NCBI RefSeq assembly: GCF_009831655.1
Contig: NZ_WRPA01000001.1
Coordinates: 434,001 to 498,000 of the forward strand
From: Shewanella insulae
GTDB lineage: Bacteria > Pseudomonadota > Gammaproteobacteria > Enterobacterales > Shewanellaceae
Direction of reading: 5' to 3'
DNA: 64,000 bases
Position numbers and translations under genes: made by a program
Shown: in pieces, positions 9,418 through 19,332 of the stretch
How positions within the stretch are numbered: position 1 is the first letter of the stretch
Layout of the letters: each line of letters starts with the position of its first letter
The notes under the pieces: generated by a model
The model's database searches: none
Told to the model about the DNA's origin: nothing
What the model saw: the letters and a program-made list of their open reading frames with translations, nothing else

Positions 9418-9987
9418 ATGAGCCAAGTTATTATTGCCATCATCCTTTTAGGATTACTCGCCCTCGCCTTCGGCGCGCTACTGGGTTACGCCGCCGAGAA
9501 ATTTAAGGTCGAAGGCGACCCCATTATCGATCAAGCCGAGGCGTTGCTGCCTCAGACCCAGTGCGGACAATGCGGTTATCCGGGGTGTCGCCCCTATGCC
9601 GAGGCGATTGCCAACGGCGAAAAGATTAACAAGTGTCCACCCGGCGGAACAGCCACCATGGAGAAGCTTGCCGAGCTCATGGGGGTCGACCCAGAGCCGC
9701 TCACCGCAAGCGCCGAGACCCAAGTAAAGAAGGTTGCCTTTATTCGCGAGGCCGAATGTATCGGCTGCACCAAGTGTATTCAGGCCTGCCCGGTCGATGC
9801 CATCCTGGGCACAGGTAAGCAAATGCATACGGTGATCACAGATTACTGCACCGGCTGTGACCTGTGTGTCGAGCCCTGCCCGGTGGATTGCATCGACATG
9901 ATCCCCGTGGCCGAAACGCTACAAAACTGGAGCTGGCAGCTCAATGCCATACCCGTGGTCAATATTAGCGAGGAATCTAAGTGTTAA
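9418..9987 (+). CDS. rsxB: Rsx/Rnf electron transport complex subunit B
   Basis: A 189-residue iron-sulfur protein with one N-terminal membrane anchor (about 4-24). It has the Rnf-type cluster motif CGQCGYPGC with a downstream cysteine (KCPPGG), then two ferredoxin motifs, [12 protein letters not shown] and [12 protein letters not shown], for two [4Fe-4S] clusters. It passes electrons between the soluble donor side and RsxC/RsxG. Its end overlaps the rsxC start by 7 nt. Confidence 0.96.
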   Translation: MSQVIIAIILLGLLALAFGALLGYAAEKFKVEGDPIIDQAEALLPQTQCGQCGYPGCRPYAEAIANGEKINKCPPGGTATMEKLAELMGVDPEPLTASAETQVKKVAFIREAECIGCTKCIQACPVDAILGTGKQMHTVITDYCTGCDLCVEPCPVDCIDMIPVAETLQNWSWQLNAIPVVNISEESKC

Positions 9988-12602
9988 CCTTGTTAGAACA
10001 GATAGATAAAGGCACACTCTGGCGTATCCCCGGCGGTATTCACCCACCCGAGCATAAATCGCTTTCTAACCAGAGTGAGATAGCCAGGCTGCCCTTAGCG
10101 GATCACTACCTCATCCCAGTTCCGGGTGTAGGAGAAAACTGCACCTTAGCGGTGAAAGTCGGCGACGCTGTGACCAAAGGCCAGGCCTTGACCATGGGCG
10201 AAGGTTTTCGCCATCTGCCTGTGCATGCTCCCGTCTCAGGTAAAGTGATTGCCATCGAAGAGCGCGCCAGCAACCACGCATCGGCGCTGCCGGTGCTGAC
10301 CTGCGTGATCGAAAACGATCATCAGGAGCAGTGGACAGATAGCGTTCACGGCCCCCTGAGCCCGGAACAGGTCGCCGAGATGGACAGTGATACCATCATC
10401 AGGCGTATTCAGGCGGCAGGCATCGCCGGTCTTGGCGGCGCAGCCTTCCCTACCCATATCAAGCTTAAGCCGGTAAGCGATATCGAGCTGCTGATCATCA
10501 ACGGCGTCGAGTGTGAGCCCTATATCAGCTCTGACGATAGACTAATGCAGGAAGCGTGTGACGAAATTGTCCGCGGCATAGCCATCATCCATCAGTTGCT
10601 CAACCCCAAGCGGATCATTGTCGCCATCGAAGACAATAAGCCCAAGGCGATAGAGCAGATGGAACATGCCCTCAATCGTAGCCAGCTGCCGAATCACTGT
10701 GCGCGAGTGAATAAGATCCCTACTCTCTACCCGTCGGGTGGCGAGAAGCAACTGATCCAGATTTTAACCGGGCAGGAGGTGCCATCGGGCGCCATCCCGG
10801 CAAACCTGGGTATTCTGGTGCAGAACGTCGGTACCGCCTACAGCATTGCCCAAGCTGTCTATCGCAACATGCCGCTGATCGAGCGCGTGGTGACCCTTAC
10901 TGGGCAGAATGTCGCCAAGCCGGGCAACTACTGGGTACCTATCGGTACCCCAGTCGAGCACCTGCTAGAGGTGGCGCAGTTTAGGGGCGATACAAACGCG
11001 CCGGTGATCATCGGCGGCCCCATGATGGGTTACATGTTGCCCGATGTTGCCGCGCCCATTACCAAAGGCACCAACTGTGTCTTGATGCCAAGCGAGCAAG
11101 AGGTCGCGCCGCCGAGTCCAGAGCAGCCCTGCATCCGCTGCGGTGAATGCGCCCAGGCCTGTCCGGCGCAGTTGCTGCCCCAGCAGCTGTTTTGGCATGC
11201 CAAGGCCCAGGAGTATGACAAGGCCGCCAGCTACAACCTGCGGGACTGCATCGAATGCGGCTGCTGCAGCTATGTGTGCCCCAGCGACATTCCTTTAGTG
11301 GAATACTATCGCGTCGCTAAATCGGCTTTGCGGCAAGAGGCGGAAGAGAAGAAACAGGCAGAGCTTGCCAAACAGAGATTCGACTCCCGCACCCTGCGTC
11401 TCGAGCAGGAGAAACGGGCCCGTGAAGAGAAAGCCAAGCAGGCTGCCGAGCGTCGCAAGGCCCAGATGACCGGCTCAGATAAAGACGCGGTTGCCGCCGC
11501 TATGGCGAGGATCAAAGCCAAGAAGGCCGCAGATGAGCAAAGCTCAACTGGCAGCACCACAGATAAACCACAAGACAAGGTGGCCGCCGCTATCGCAAGG
11601 GCTAAGGCTAAGAAGGCGGCCCAGAAAGGCGATGCCACAACCGCAACAGAGACGGCTGAGCAGCAAACATCTACGCCACGAGCCACGAGTGCCGACAATG
11701 GCGATTCAGCCACTCTGAGTCAGAAAGAAAAAGTCGCGGCAGCAATTGCCCGCGCCAAGGCGAAGAAGGCGGCGCAAAACGCGCCTGAGTCCGGCGATAC
11801 AAGCCAAACGCCCGCTCAGGAAACCGAAGCCAATGCGCCCCTAAGCCAAAAAGAGAAGGTCGCGGCGGCAATTGCACGCGCTAAGGCCAAAAAAGCCGCT
11901 CAGGCGAGCGCAAGTGATGAACAAGTCACACCCAGCGAAAGCCAGACCAATATACAAAACGGAGCCCGAGACGGTGCCAAGGCCAGCAGCCCTGAAACCA
12001 TCAAGAAGGCTAAGATAGCCGCCGCTGTCGCCAAGGCCAAGGCGAATAAGGCCGCTCAGGCAAGCGCAGGTGATGAACAAGTCGCGCCCAGTGAAAGCCA
12101 GACCAATATACAAAACGGAGCCCAAGACGGTTCCCAAGACGGTGACAAGACCAGTACCCCTGAAGCCATCAAGAAGGCTAAGATAGCCGCCGCTGTCGCC
12201 AAGGCCAAGGCGAAGAAGGCCGCTCAGGTGAGCGCGAGCGATGAACAAGCCGCGCCCAGTGAAAGCCAGACCAATATACAAAACGGAGCCCAAGACAGAG
12301 CCCAAGACGATGGCAACGCCAGCAGCCCAGAGGCCATCAAGAAGGCTAAGATAGCCGCCGCTGTCGCTAAGGCCAAGGCGAAGAAGGCCGCTCAGGCAAG
12401 CGCGAGCGATGAACAAGTCGCGCCCAGTGAAAGCCAGACCAATAACCAAGACGGTGCCCTAGACGGTGCCCAAGACGGCGACAAGACCAGCCCCCCTGAA
12501 GCCATCAAGAAGGCTAAGATAGCCGCCGCTGTCGCTAAGGCCAAGGCGAAGAAACTGGCCAAGGCCCAGGCAGAGACCCCAAACAATGAGCACAAGGATT
12601 AA
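9981..12602 (+). CDS. rsxC: Rsx/Rnf electron transport complex subunit C with long Ala/Lys repeat tail
   Basis: An 873-residue peripheral subunit carrying the NADH/FMN-binding region (about 20-370, with [11 protein letters not shown] and NGVECEPYI) and two [4Fe-4S] motifs, [12 protein letters not shown] (from 384) and [12 protein letters not shown] (from 423). From about residue 450 the chain becomes a charged helical tail. Units like [16 protein letters not shown] occur eight times, the last four inside a 52-56-residue repeat listed separately. E. coli RsxC is about 740 residues, so the tail is longer than usual. The tail is widespread in gammaproteobacterial RsxC but variable in copy number; its role is unknown. 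Confidence 0.95.
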   Translation: MLTLLEQIDKGTLWRIPGGIHPPEHKSLSNQSEIARLPLADHYLIPVPGVGENCTLAVKVGDAVTKGQALTMGEGFRHLPVHAPVSGKVIAIEERASNHASALPVLTCVIENDHQEQWTDSVHGPLSPEQVAEMDSDTIIRRIQAAGIAGLGGAAFPTHIKLKPVSDIELLIINGVECEPYISSDDRLMQEACDEIVRGIAIIHQLLNPKRIIVAIEDNKPKAIEQMEHALNRSQLPNHCARVNKIPTLYPSGGEKQLIQILTGQEVPSGAIPANLGILVQNVGTAYSIAQAVYRNMPLIERVVTLTGQNVAKPGNYWVPIGTPVEHLLEVAQFRGDTNAPVIIGGPMMGYMLPDVAAPITKGTNCVLMPSEQEVAPPSPEQPCIRCGECAQACPAQLLPQQLFWHAKAQEYDKAASYNLRDCIECGCCSYVCPSDIPLVEYYRVAKSALRQEAEEKKQAELAKQRFDSRTLRLEQEKRAREEKAKQAAERRKAQMTGSDKDAVAAAMARIKAKKAADEQSSTGSTTDKPQDKVAAAIARAKAKKAAQKGDATTATETAEQQTSTPRATSADNGDSATLSQKEKVAAAIARAKAKKAAQNAPESGDTSQTPAQETEANAPLSQKEKVAAAIARAKAKKAAQASASDEQVTPSESQTNIQNGARDGAKASSPETIKKAKIAAAVAKAKANKAAQASAGDEQVAPSESQTNIQNGAQDGSQDGDKTSTPEAIKKAKIAAAVAKAKAKKAAQVSASDEQAAPSESQTNIQNGAQDRAQDDGNASSPEAIKKAKIAAAVAKAKAKKAAQASASDEQVAPSESQTNNQDGALDGAQDGDKTSPPEAIKKAKIAAAVAKAKAKKLAKAQAETPNNEHKD
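11898..12557 (+). repeat. Four tandem 156-168-nt repeats inside rsxC
   Basis: Copies at 11898-12053 (156 nt), 12054-12221, 12222-12389 and 12390-12557 (168 nt each). Each encodes an acidic/polar half containing PSESQTN followed by a basic helix with [14 protein letters not shown]. Nucleotide identity between copies is high by eye, so recent duplication or homogenisation is likely. Four shorter basic units precede them from about 11490. Confidence 0.9.
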
Positions 12603-12604
12603 TC

Positions 12605-13657
12605 ATGGCATTTAAGTTGGCCTCATCGCCACACCTATCCACCAAGGCACAAACCCGCGGCCTGATGTTTAAGGTCATGCTGTGCGCCCTACCTGGCGTG
12701 CTAGCCCAGTGCTACTTCTTCGGTTGGGGAACCCTGATCCAGATAGCCTTGGCTATTGCCATCGCAGTGGCCACAGAGGCGGCGGTGTTAAAGTTGCGTG
12801 CGCGTCCCGTGGGCAAGACCATTAGCGACAATAGCGCGGCCCTCACAGGTCTGCTCATAGGTGTGGCCATTCCGGCCCTGGCACCGTGGTGGATTGCGGC
12901 CATCGGCGTTGTATTTGCCATATTAGTCGTCAAGCAACTGTATGGTGGCCTAGGCAATAACATCTTCAACCCGGCCATGGCGGCCTATGTGATGCTGCTG
13001 ATCTCCTTCCCGGTGCAGATGACCACCTGGGTCGCCCCTAGCGGCGCCGCCCTGAATGACATAGGACTAATGCAGAGCCTGAGCATCATCTTCCAGGGTG
13101 CCGATGCCGAGCAGATCCTCGCCTATCGGGCCGGCATCGATGGGGTTACCATGGCCACCCCACTGGATGCGGTAAAGACCGGTCTCTCCACAGGCCTGAC
13201 CCTGGATGAGATTCTAACCAAGGCCAGCTTTAGCGACGGCTTTGGCATCGGCTGGGCGGCTATCAACCTCGCCTACCTGGCTGGCGGCCTGGTGATGCTC
13301 AAGCTTAAGCTGATCCGTTGGCAGATAAGCACCGCCATCTTGGCCAGCCTGTTTGTCTGCGCCAGCATAGGTTATCTGCTGAGCCCTGATACTCACATGG
13401 GCCCTCTAATGCATCTGTTTTCCGGCGCCACCATGTTAGCGGCCTTCTTCATCGCCACTGACCCCGTGACCGCGGCGACCAGCACCCGCGGGCGGCTGAT
13501 CTTCGGCGCCCTGATCGGCCTGCTGGTCTATCTGATCCGCAGCTTCGGCGGCTATCCCGATGCCTTTGCCTTTGCCGTGCTGCTGGCAAACCTGTGTGCG
13601 CCCTTTATCGATTATTATGTCAAACCCCGAGCCTACGGCCACAGAGCAAGCCGCTAA
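12605..13657 (+). CDS. rsxD: Rsx/Rnf electron transport complex subunit D
   Basis: A 350-residue polytopic subunit related to NqrB. The motif [16 protein letters not shown] near residue 275 contains the threonine that carries covalent FMN in the Rnf/Nqr family. About nine or ten TM segments form part of the ion path. It starts 2 nt after rsxC. Confidence 0.95.
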   Translation: MAFKLASSPHLSTKAQTRGLMFKVMLCALPGVLAQCYFFGWGTLIQIALAIAIAVATEAAVLKLRARPVGKTISDNSAALTGLLIGVAIPALAPWWIAAIGVVFAILVVKQLYGGLGNNIFNPAMAAYVMLLISFPVQMTTWVAPSGAALNDIGLMQSLSIIFQGADAEQILAYRAGIDGVTMATPLDAVKTGLSTGLTLDEILTKASFSDGFGIGWAAINLAYLAGGLVMLKLKLIRWQISTAILASLFVCASIGYLLSPDTHMGPLMHLFSGATMLAAFFIATDPVTAATSTRGRLIFGALIGLLVYLIRSFGGYPDAFAFAVLLANLCAPFIDYYVKPRAYGHRASR

Positions 13658-13677
13658 GCCCACGGCAGGAGTATGAA

Positions 13678-14316
13678 GTGAAACGTTCTATCGTCAAAAA
13701 TGCTAGCTTACTGGGGTTATTCGCCCTCCTGTGTACCGCCTTGGTCGCCCTGGTGAACCAGTTCACCTTCGAGCGGATCAAGCAGCAGCAAGATCTCGAG
13801 CTGATGCGCACCCTGCATCAGATCATCCCAGATGAGATACATGACAACGCGCTGATCGAGCACTGCATCCTGATCCAGGACGCCGACGTGCTGGGCATAG
13901 ATGAGCCCCTACCCGCCTACATCGCCAGCCAAGGCGGCGAACCTGTGGCCATCGCCATGGAAACCGTCGCACCAGATGGCTATAACGGCCAAATTAAGCT
14001 GATCGTCGCCATCGATGCCAAGGGCGAGGTTCTCGGCGTGCGTACCCTCAACCATAACGAGACGCCTGGCCTTGGAGACAAGATAGATCTGCGTAAGTCT
14101 ACCTGGGTACTGGGCTTTAAGGGCCAGAGTATTCAGGGCGAGCAAGATAAACGCTGGGCGGTGAAGAAAGATGGCGGTCAGTTCGATCAGTTTACCGGCG
14201 CTACCATCACCCCAAGGGCCTATGTCGGCGCCGTTAAGCGCACCCTGGCCTACTTTAACGCCAACAAGCAGACCCTGTTAAACCGCCCTGCCAACTGTGA
14301 GGTCCAGTATGAGTAA
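13678..14316 (+). CDS. rsxG: Rsx/Rnf electron transport complex subunit G
   Basis: A 212-residue subunit with a single N-terminal TM (about 10-28) and a periplasmic flavin domain. [12 protein letters not shown] near the C-terminus holds the threonine for covalent FMN attachment. I choose the GTG at 13678 because AGGA lies 7 nt upstream and it opens with the expected short basic stretch and TM; an ATG at 13594 in the same frame would overlap rsxD by 64 nt and add an unrelated leader. It overlaps the rsxE start by 8 nt. Confidence 0.94.
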   Translation: MKRSIVKNASLLGLFALLCTALVALVNQFTFERIKQQQDLELMRTLHQIIPDEIHDNALIEHCILIQDADVLGIDEPLPAYIASQGGEPVAIAMETVAPDGYNGQIKLIVAIDAKGEVLGVRTLNHNETPGLGDKIDLRKSTWVLGFKGQSIQGEQDKRWAVKKDGGQFDQFTGATITPRAYVGAVKRTLAYFNANKQTLLNRPANCEVQYE

Positions 14317-15007
14317 CTATCGCGATATCGCCTGGCAAGGACTGTGGAAGAATAACCCGGGCCTAGTACAGCTCCTGGGCCTGTGCCCGCTGCTTGCGGT
14401 CACCGCCACCCTGACCAATGCCATCGGGCTGGGGCTAGCGACACTGGTAGTCTTGGTCGGCTCCAACGTGCTCGTCTCTCTGGTGCGAGAGTTTGTGCCC
14501 AAGGAGATCCGCATCCCGGTGTTTGTGATGATCATCGCGGCCTTGGTGACCTGTGTGCAGCTGCTGATCAACGCCTATGCCTATGGCCTCTACCTGTCAC
14601 TGGGGATCTTCTTGCCGCTTATCGTCACCAACTGCGTTATCATTGGCCGCGCCGAAGCCTTCGCCTCACGCAACAGCGTTGTTAAGGCGGCGTTCGATGG
14701 CCTGATGATGGGACTGGGCTTCACCCTAGTGCTCATGCTGTTAGGCGCTTGTCGCGAGGTTTTGGGCCAGGGCACTCTGTTTGACGGCGCCGATCTGCTC
14801 CTTGGCGACTGGGCCAAGGGGCTAACGGTTCACCTCTGGCAGGTGGATACCAACTTTCTGCTGGCCATGCTACCGCCTGGCGCCTTTATCGCCATGGGGT
14901 TTCTCATCGCCGTCAAGAACATGATCGACAAACAGCTCGAGGCGCGTAAACCTGCCCCAGAGGCTGCCCCAGCCGTCACCCGCGCACGTATTACCAAGGT
15001 GAGTTAA
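14309..15007 (+). CDS. rsxE: Rsx/Rnf electron transport complex subunit E
   Basis: A 232-residue six-TM partner of RsxA, with matching cysteines in [11 protein letters not shown] and [18 protein letters not shown]. The ATG at 14309 is preceded by GAGG at 6 nt; another in-frame ATG 12 nt upstream has a poorer site. It is followed 3 nt later by nth, the same arrangement as in E. coli. Confidence 0.95.
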   Translation: MSNYRDIAWQGLWKNNPGLVQLLGLCPLLAVTATLTNAIGLGLATLVVLVGSNVLVSLVREFVPKEIRIPVFVMIIAALVTCVQLLINAYAYGLYLSLGIFLPLIVTNCVIIGRAEAFASRNSVVKAAFDGLMMGLGFTLVLMLLGACREVLGQGTLFDGADLLLGDWAKGLTVHLWQVDTNFLLAMLPPGAFIAMGFLIAVKNMIDKQLEARKPAPEAAPAVTRARITKVS

Positions 15008-15010
15008 GTT

Positions 15011-15652
15011 ATGAATACCGAGAAGCGTCGTAGGATTCTAGAGATCTTTCGCGATAACAACCCTAAGCCAGAGACCGAGCTTAACTTCTCTTCTCCCTTC
15101 GAGCTGCTAGTTGCCGTTACCCTATCGGCCCAGGCCACGGACGTGAGCGTCAACAAGGCCACAGATAAGCTGTTTCCGGTCGCCAATACCGCCCAGGCTA
15201 TCTATGACTTAGGCGTAGAGGGACTCAAAGAATATATCAAGACCATAGGCCTCTATAACAACAAGGCGATCAACGTCATCAAGGCCTGCGAGATCTTGCT
15301 TGAGAAGCATGGTGGCGAGGTACCCGAAGACAGAGAAGCCCTCGAGGCCCTGCCCGGTGTGGGTCGTAAGACCGCCAACGTGGTATTAAACACCGCCTTC
15401 GGCTGGCCGACCATTGCCGTCGACACCCATATCTTTCGCGTCGCCAACCGCACTAAATTTGCCATGGGCAAGAACGTGGATCAGGTCGAGCAGAAGATGT
15501 TGAAGGTGGTACCGGCCGAGTTTAAGGTAGATGTGCACCACTGGTTTATTCTTCACGGGCGTTATACCTGTGTCGCCCGCAAGCCAAGATGCGGCAGCTG
15601 TTTGATTGAAAATTTGTGTGAGTTCAAAGAGAAGGTCTATCCAGACGAATAG
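15011..15652 (+). CDS. nth: Endonuclease III
   Basis: A 213-residue DNA glycosylase/AP lyase that removes oxidised pyrimidines. The helix-hairpin-helix ALPGVGRKTANV contains the catalytic lysine, VDTHIFRV the catalytic aspartate, and the C-terminal C-x6-C-x2-C-x5-C holds the [4Fe-4S] cluster. It is the last gene of the rsx operon and ends before a strong terminator. Confidence 0.97.
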   Translation: MNTEKRRRILEIFRDNNPKPETELNFSSPFELLVAVTLSAQATDVSVNKATDKLFPVANTAQAIYDLGVEGLKEYIKTIGLYNNKAINVIKACEILLEKHGGEVPEDREALEALPGVGRKTANVVLNTAFGWPTIAVDTHIFRVANRTKFAMGKNVDQVEQKMLKVVPAEFKVDVHHWFILHGRYTCVARKPRCGSCLIENLCEFKEKVYPDE

Positions 15653-15703
15653 GCGTTCACGCTTACGCTAGCTCTTAAGTTAAAACACTTGAATATCAAA
15701 GAT

Positions 15704-15729
15704 AAAAAAGCCGCAGATGCGGCTTTTTT
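15704..15729. terminator. Bidirectional terminator after nth
   Basis: AAAAAAGCCGC-AGAT-GCGGCTTTTTT: a 5-bp GC stem extended by six A-T pairs, with T-runs in both directions. It can end both the rsx-nth transcript and the small ynhF-like gene on the other strand. Confidence 0.9.
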
Positions 15730-15759
15730 CAGTTTCAATAGCGAGGGTTCGCTGCTGAA

Positions 15760-15843
15760 TTAAAACATACAGACAAAAAACACAGATAGAAACACTGCTA
15801 TGGTGACCGTTAATCCCAGGGCCATTTTCAATTCGGTTGGCAT
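15760..15843 (-). CDS. YnhF-like 27-residue membrane peptide
   Basis: The minus strand encodes MPTELKMALGLTV followed by a hydrophobic stretch and ends in VCMF (27 residues). A GAGGAG ribosome site lies 6 nt before the ATG. The opening matches that of E. coli YnhF (MSTDLKFSLV), a small single-TM inner-membrane protein of about 29 residues whose function is unknown. In E. coli ynhF lies in the same broad chromosomal neighbourhood as gloA and nth, which fits its position here. Such short genes are often missed by gene callers. The identification is from remembered similarity. Confidence 0.72.
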   Translation of the reverse strand: MPTELKMALGLTVTIAVFLSVFFVCMF

Positions 15844-15988
15844 CGACATCTCCTCTAATAACCAGATCTCATTATCTCAGTCATCGGGTTGAACGCTAGT
15901 GAGATAGCCGCATTTTGTGAGCCGGATCATGTCAAGTTAAGCCTGTTTTACTCGGCCTATCCTTGAGCAAGCAAACCGATAGAGCTGA

Positions 15989-16016
15989 TTTAAATAGCGG
16001 ATAAATAAGGTATACT
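15989..16016 (+). promoter_or_regulatory. Probable promoter of gloA
   Basis: TTTAAA (15989-15994), a 16-nt spacer and TATACT (16011-16016), about 32 nt before the gloA ATG. The -10 is strong and the -35 weak. Confidence 0.45.
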
Positions 16017-16048
16017 TGAGCCTAGCATTTCCCTAAAAAGAGGTCCTT

Positions 16049-16459
16049 ATGGCACAACTTTTACACACCATGCTGAGAGTCGGCGATCTCGATCGTAGTA
16101 TACATTTTTACACCGAGATCCTGGGCATGAAGCTACTGCGCAAGTCTGAGAATCCTGAATACCGCTATACCCTGGCCTTCGTTGGCTTCGACGAAGAGGC
16201 GACTGGCGCCGCCGTGGTCGAGCTCACCTACAACTGGGATACAGACGAGTATGATCTCGGCACCGGCTTTGGCCATCTGGCCATTGGTGAAGAGGATATC
16301 TACAGCCGCTGCGCCGCTATCGAAGCCGCCGGTGGTAAGGTGACACGTCAGCCAGGCCCTGTGGCCGGTGGCACGACTGAGATCGCTTTTGTGGAAGACC
16401 CTGATGGCTACAAGATAGAGTTTATTCAGATGAAATCTGCCCAACATGGCTTAGGTTGA
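16049..16459 (+). CDS. gloA: Lactoylglutathione lyase (glyoxalase I)
   Basis: A 136-residue VOC-fold metalloenzyme that converts the hemithioacetal of methylglyoxal and glutathione to S-lactoylglutathione. The opening [20 protein letters not shown] and the closing [13 protein letters not shown] are diagnostic. The metal ligands expected are His5, Glu57 in VVELTYNW, His75 in GFGHLAI and the C-terminal Glu in YKIEFI. AGAGG lies upstream of the ATG. It is monocistronic between a promoter and a terminator. Confidence 0.96.
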   Translation: MAQLLHTMLRVGDLDRSIHFYTEILGMKLLRKSENPEYRYTLAFVGFDEEATGAAVVELTYNWDTDEYDLGTGFGHLAIGEEDIYSRCAAIEAAGGKVTRQPGPVAGGTTEIAFVEDPDGYKIEFIQMKSAQHGLG

Positions 16460-16473
16460 TCGTTAAACTTGCA

Positions 16474-16502
16474 TAAAAAAAGCGCCCTAGGGCGCTTTTT
16501 TA
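16474..16502. terminator. Bidirectional terminator between gloA and the TonB-dependent receptor
   Basis: AAAAAAGCGCC-CTA-GGGCGCTTTTTT, symmetric, with T-runs for both convergent transcripts. Confidence 0.9.
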
Positions 16503-16516
16503 TTTCCAACGACTCG

Positions 16517-19027
16517 TTAGAACTTAACGGTTACACCGCCGTAGATCTGGCGACCGATAGTGTCGTAAACCTCAGGCACTGTGCCCGCCTCATTACCACT
16601 TGCCACCATCACAGGCTTCTCGTCGGTGAAGTTCTTCACACCCAGGCTTGCCGTGATGCTGTCGTTGATGTGGTACATACCCGAGATGTTGTGGTATAGC
16701 ACCGAATCAACCGTGTCACCATAGTTGATGTCGTCCATCTCACCAATATAACGGTTAGAGTACATCAGGCTCCAGTCACCCTGACCCGCCTTAACGCTGA
16801 AGTTATTCTTCACCTTAGCATAGCCACCGAACATACCGCCGATGGTGCCAGTGTAGTCGATGCCATCCTGTTCAAACTCGAGCAGGTAAGTCAGATCGTT
16901 GCTGATGCTCCAATCCAGCCCCAGGCCTTCGAAACGGTAAGCCAGGTTAAAGTCGACACCACTGGTGTCTTGGTAGCCCACGTTGGTCAGCGGGTTAGTC
17001 AGGTTCTCCAGGTTACCGTCGGGCGTGATGCCGAAGGTTTCACAGGCTGTAGCATCACCGGCGTGACAGGCATTCAGACCTGCCTGAACGTCCAGACGCG
17101 AGATAGCGTCGGTGATCTTGAAGCGCCAGTAGTCCAGGGTCAGCGACATGCCATCGATATAGCTTGGCGAGTAGACCAGACCAGCAGTGTAAGACTCTGA
17201 AGACTCCGCCTTAAGATCGGGATCTGAGGTGTAGTTCACCAGGATCTGTGGGTCTTGCTCGTTGCCCCAAGGATCGTCCAGGTAGTCGTATGAACCTACG
17301 TTACCCCCGAACAGCTCGCTCACGTTTGGCGCACGGAAACCGGTAGCCGCCACGGCGCGAAGCATAAGGTCGTCGGTCGCCTCATAGGTCAAACCTATCT
17401 TCCAGGTCGATGCGTTACCAAAAGTAGAGTAATCATCGAAACGCAGCGCAAATTCACCGGTTAGCTTATCGGTGAAAGGTACGCTCACCTCTTGATAGAC
17501 AGACACCACGCTGTAGCTTCCATCGGTAGGATCTTGCTGGGCTGCAGTGCCTTCACCGGCGACAATCACTGGATCTGGATTGTAGTAGCCGCTGTCATGG
17601 CGATACTCGGCGCCAATCGCATAAGCCACTGGGCCCGCTTCCAGGTCGAAGGCTTCGCCGCTGATCACGCCAGAGACGATATGCTGCTCGTTACCACCTG
17701 TCGTGCTTTCCAGGTAGCTGATATCGTCGACAATACCTTGGGACAGTGGGTCGCCGCTAAACCAGGCATCCTGGTTGTCATAGACAGACTGCTCCATATT
17801 CTTGGCATTGATTGAGTTGTGCACCCAGGTCTCGGCCTTGTTCTTGCCATAGGTGTAAGAGAGATCCCAGGCGATGCCGGTGTGCACGTCGAACTCACCG
17901 GCTAGACCGGCTGATACACGTAGTGTGTCAGTGTCTTGCTCGTAGATACGATTACCCGCATCTGTGGTTCTTCTGCGGTATTCCACGCGGCCTTGATCGT
18001 CAGGCGAGATACCACCGGCAATCATCTCGTCGGTTAGTGTGATACAGTTGCCTGTCGAGCTTGGTGTGCACACATCCAACATCACAGAGGCTGGCTGCGC
18101 CGCCATCATCTGCTCAGACTGCCGCTTGGTATAAAGCAGGTCGCCGGTAAAGACGATATCGTTGGCAAACTCTTGGGTTGCATTGGCAAAGAAGCTGTAA
18201 CGCTCGTTTGGCGTCTGTAGCCAGCTGTCCTGGGTATAGTCATAACCTTCGGTGCGATCGACCCAGTTGCCGTCCTCGTCTTGCACCTTGCCGCCTAACG
18301 ATCCGGTTGGGATGAAGCTACTGGCGCCCTTCTCTACCCAGTCGCGATCCTTTTGCATCACGCCGCCGCGGTCTGAGTAAGCCAGACCAAAGGTGTAGTT
18401 ACCACCGTCGGTGTTGAAACCGTAAAGCGCGCTGATCTCAACGTTCTCACCATCTCCCTTGTCGGTCGCGCCGCCATTGATATCCAGCTGGAAACCTTCG
18501 AAATCTTTCTTGGTGATGATGTTAACCACACCGGCAATGGCGTCAGAACCATAAACCGCCGAGGCACCGTCCTTTAAGATCTCCACACGGGCGATCATCG
18601 CCACTGGGATAGTGTTTAAATCCACTGCACTGTCGGCGCCCGAACCTGAGTTCACCATGCGGCGACCATTTAACAGCACCAGGGTACGGCTTGCGCCCAT
18701 ACCACGCAGATCCACCTGGGCGACACCGTCGGCACCATTGTTAGTGGTAGAACCCACTGCCATACCGGCCATGGCAGGTTGCGCCTGTAGGATCTCATCG
18801 ACTGAGTTGTAACCCTCGGCGCGAATGGCACTGGCGTCGATAACGGTAACCGGTGAAGCCGTTTCCATGTCCTGACGTTGAATGCGTGAACCCGTTACCG
18901 CGATACGTTCAAAAGAGGCACTTTCTTCGGCAGCAACGGCATTGTTGGCAACAAAAACTCCGCTGGTCGACACTGTCGCAATTAAACTTAATTTAACTGC
19001 CGCAGCTAATCTGCTTGTTTTAATCAT
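16517..19027 (-). CDS. TonB-dependent outer-membrane receptor
   Basis: An 836-residue outer-membrane transporter. A signal peptide ends near AAEES (about residue 34). The plug domain (about 38-160) contains ITVTGSRI-like and LRGMGASRTLVLLNGRRM segments, followed by the beta-barrel and the C-terminal phenylalanine (GGVTVKF) typical of outer-membrane proteins. No TonB box can be assigned with certainty. The substrate is unknown; it resembles the large receptor subgroup expanded in Shewanella that takes up oligosaccharides, peptides or siderophores. A perfect CRP site lies about 290 nt upstream, suggesting carbon or redox control rather than iron control; no Fur box is evident. Confidence 0.9.
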   Translation of the reverse strand: MIKTSRLAAAVKLSLIATVSTSGVFVANNAVAAEESASFERIAVTGSRIQRQDMETASPVTVIDASAIRAEGYNSVDEILQAQPAMAGMAVGSTTNNGADGVAQVDLRGMGASRTLVLLNGRRMVNSGSGADSAVDLNTIPVAMIARVEILKDGASAVYGSDAIAGVVNIITKKDFEGFQLDINGGATDKGDGENVEISALYGFNTDGGNYTFGLAYSDRGGVMQKDRDWVEKGASSFIPTGSLGGKVQDEDGNWVDRTEGYDYTQDSWLQTPNERYSFFANATQEFANDIVFTGDLLYTKRQSEQMMAAQPASVMLDVCTPSSTGNCITLTDEMIAGGISPDDQGRVEYRRRTTDAGNRIYEQDTDTLRVSAGLAGEFDVHTGIAWDLSYTYGKNKAETWVHNSINAKNMEQSVYDNQDAWFSGDPLSQGIVDDISYLESTTGGNEQHIVSGVISGEAFDLEAGPVAYAIGAEYRHDSGYYNPDPVIVAGEGTAAQQDPTDGSYSVVSVYQEVSVPFTDKLTGEFALRFDDYSTFGNASTWKIGLTYEATDDLMLRAVAATGFRAPNVSELFGGNVGSYDYLDDPWGNEQDPQILVNYTSDPDLKAESSESYTAGLVYSPSYIDGMSLTLDYWRFKITDAISRLDVQAGLNACHAGDATACETFGITPDGNLENLTNPLTNVGYQDTSGVDFNLAYRFEGLGLDWSISNDLTYLLEFEQDGIDYTGTIGGMFGGYAKVKNNFSVKAGQGDWSLMYSNRYIGEMDDINYGDTVDSVLYHNISGMYHINDSITASLGVKNFTDEKPVMVASGNEAGTVPEVYDTIGRQIYGGVTVKF

Positions 19028-19156
19028 GTAGGTCTACTCCCTAATTCAATTTTTATTCGGCGCCGTTCTTTTATTTATTCAACGCTCAATTCGATACTCT
19101 CCTTTCGCCCCAGAGGCGTCAACCCACCAATTTATTAACCAATGAAAAATAAAAGT

Positions 19157-19171
19157 TAATACCAGGTATTA
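19157..19171. promoter_or_regulatory. Perfect palindrome, possible operator of the TonB-dependent receptor gene
   Basis: TAATACC-A-GGTATTA, a 15-bp perfect palindrome about 130 nt upstream of the receptor start and between it and the CRP site. I do not recognise the cognate regulator. Confidence 0.4.
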
Positions 19172-19316
19172 TTTAAGTAACATTGCAAGTTTAATATTTC
19201 ATCCCGATGAGTGAATAAGCATTCAGCTGGTTTAATTAACTAGAAAATTTGATCCGAGCCAGTGTTTTACTCGGTAAGAGCCGCAACACAATCACAACGC
19301 ACACAAAAGACAAAAG

Positions 19317-19332
19317 TGTGATCACCGTCACA
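19317..19332. promoter_or_regulatory. CRP-type binding site
   Basis: TGTGATCACCGTCACA: both half-sites TGTGA and TCACA are perfect with the standard 6-nt spacing. It lies about 290 nt upstream of the TonB-dependent receptor start, in a gap with no other plausible target. In Shewanella CRP also governs anaerobic respiration. Confidence 0.7.

Noticed and set aside
11841..12449. Open reading frame of about 200 codons on the minus strand inside rsxC
   Set aside because: It mirrors the repeated Ala/Lys codons of rsxC, has no ribosome site, and its own repeats follow directly from the sense repeats.
12605..13657. Frameshift or fusion between rsxD and rsxG
   Set aside because: The apparent overlap disappears when rsxG starts at the GTG at 13678 with its own ribosome site.
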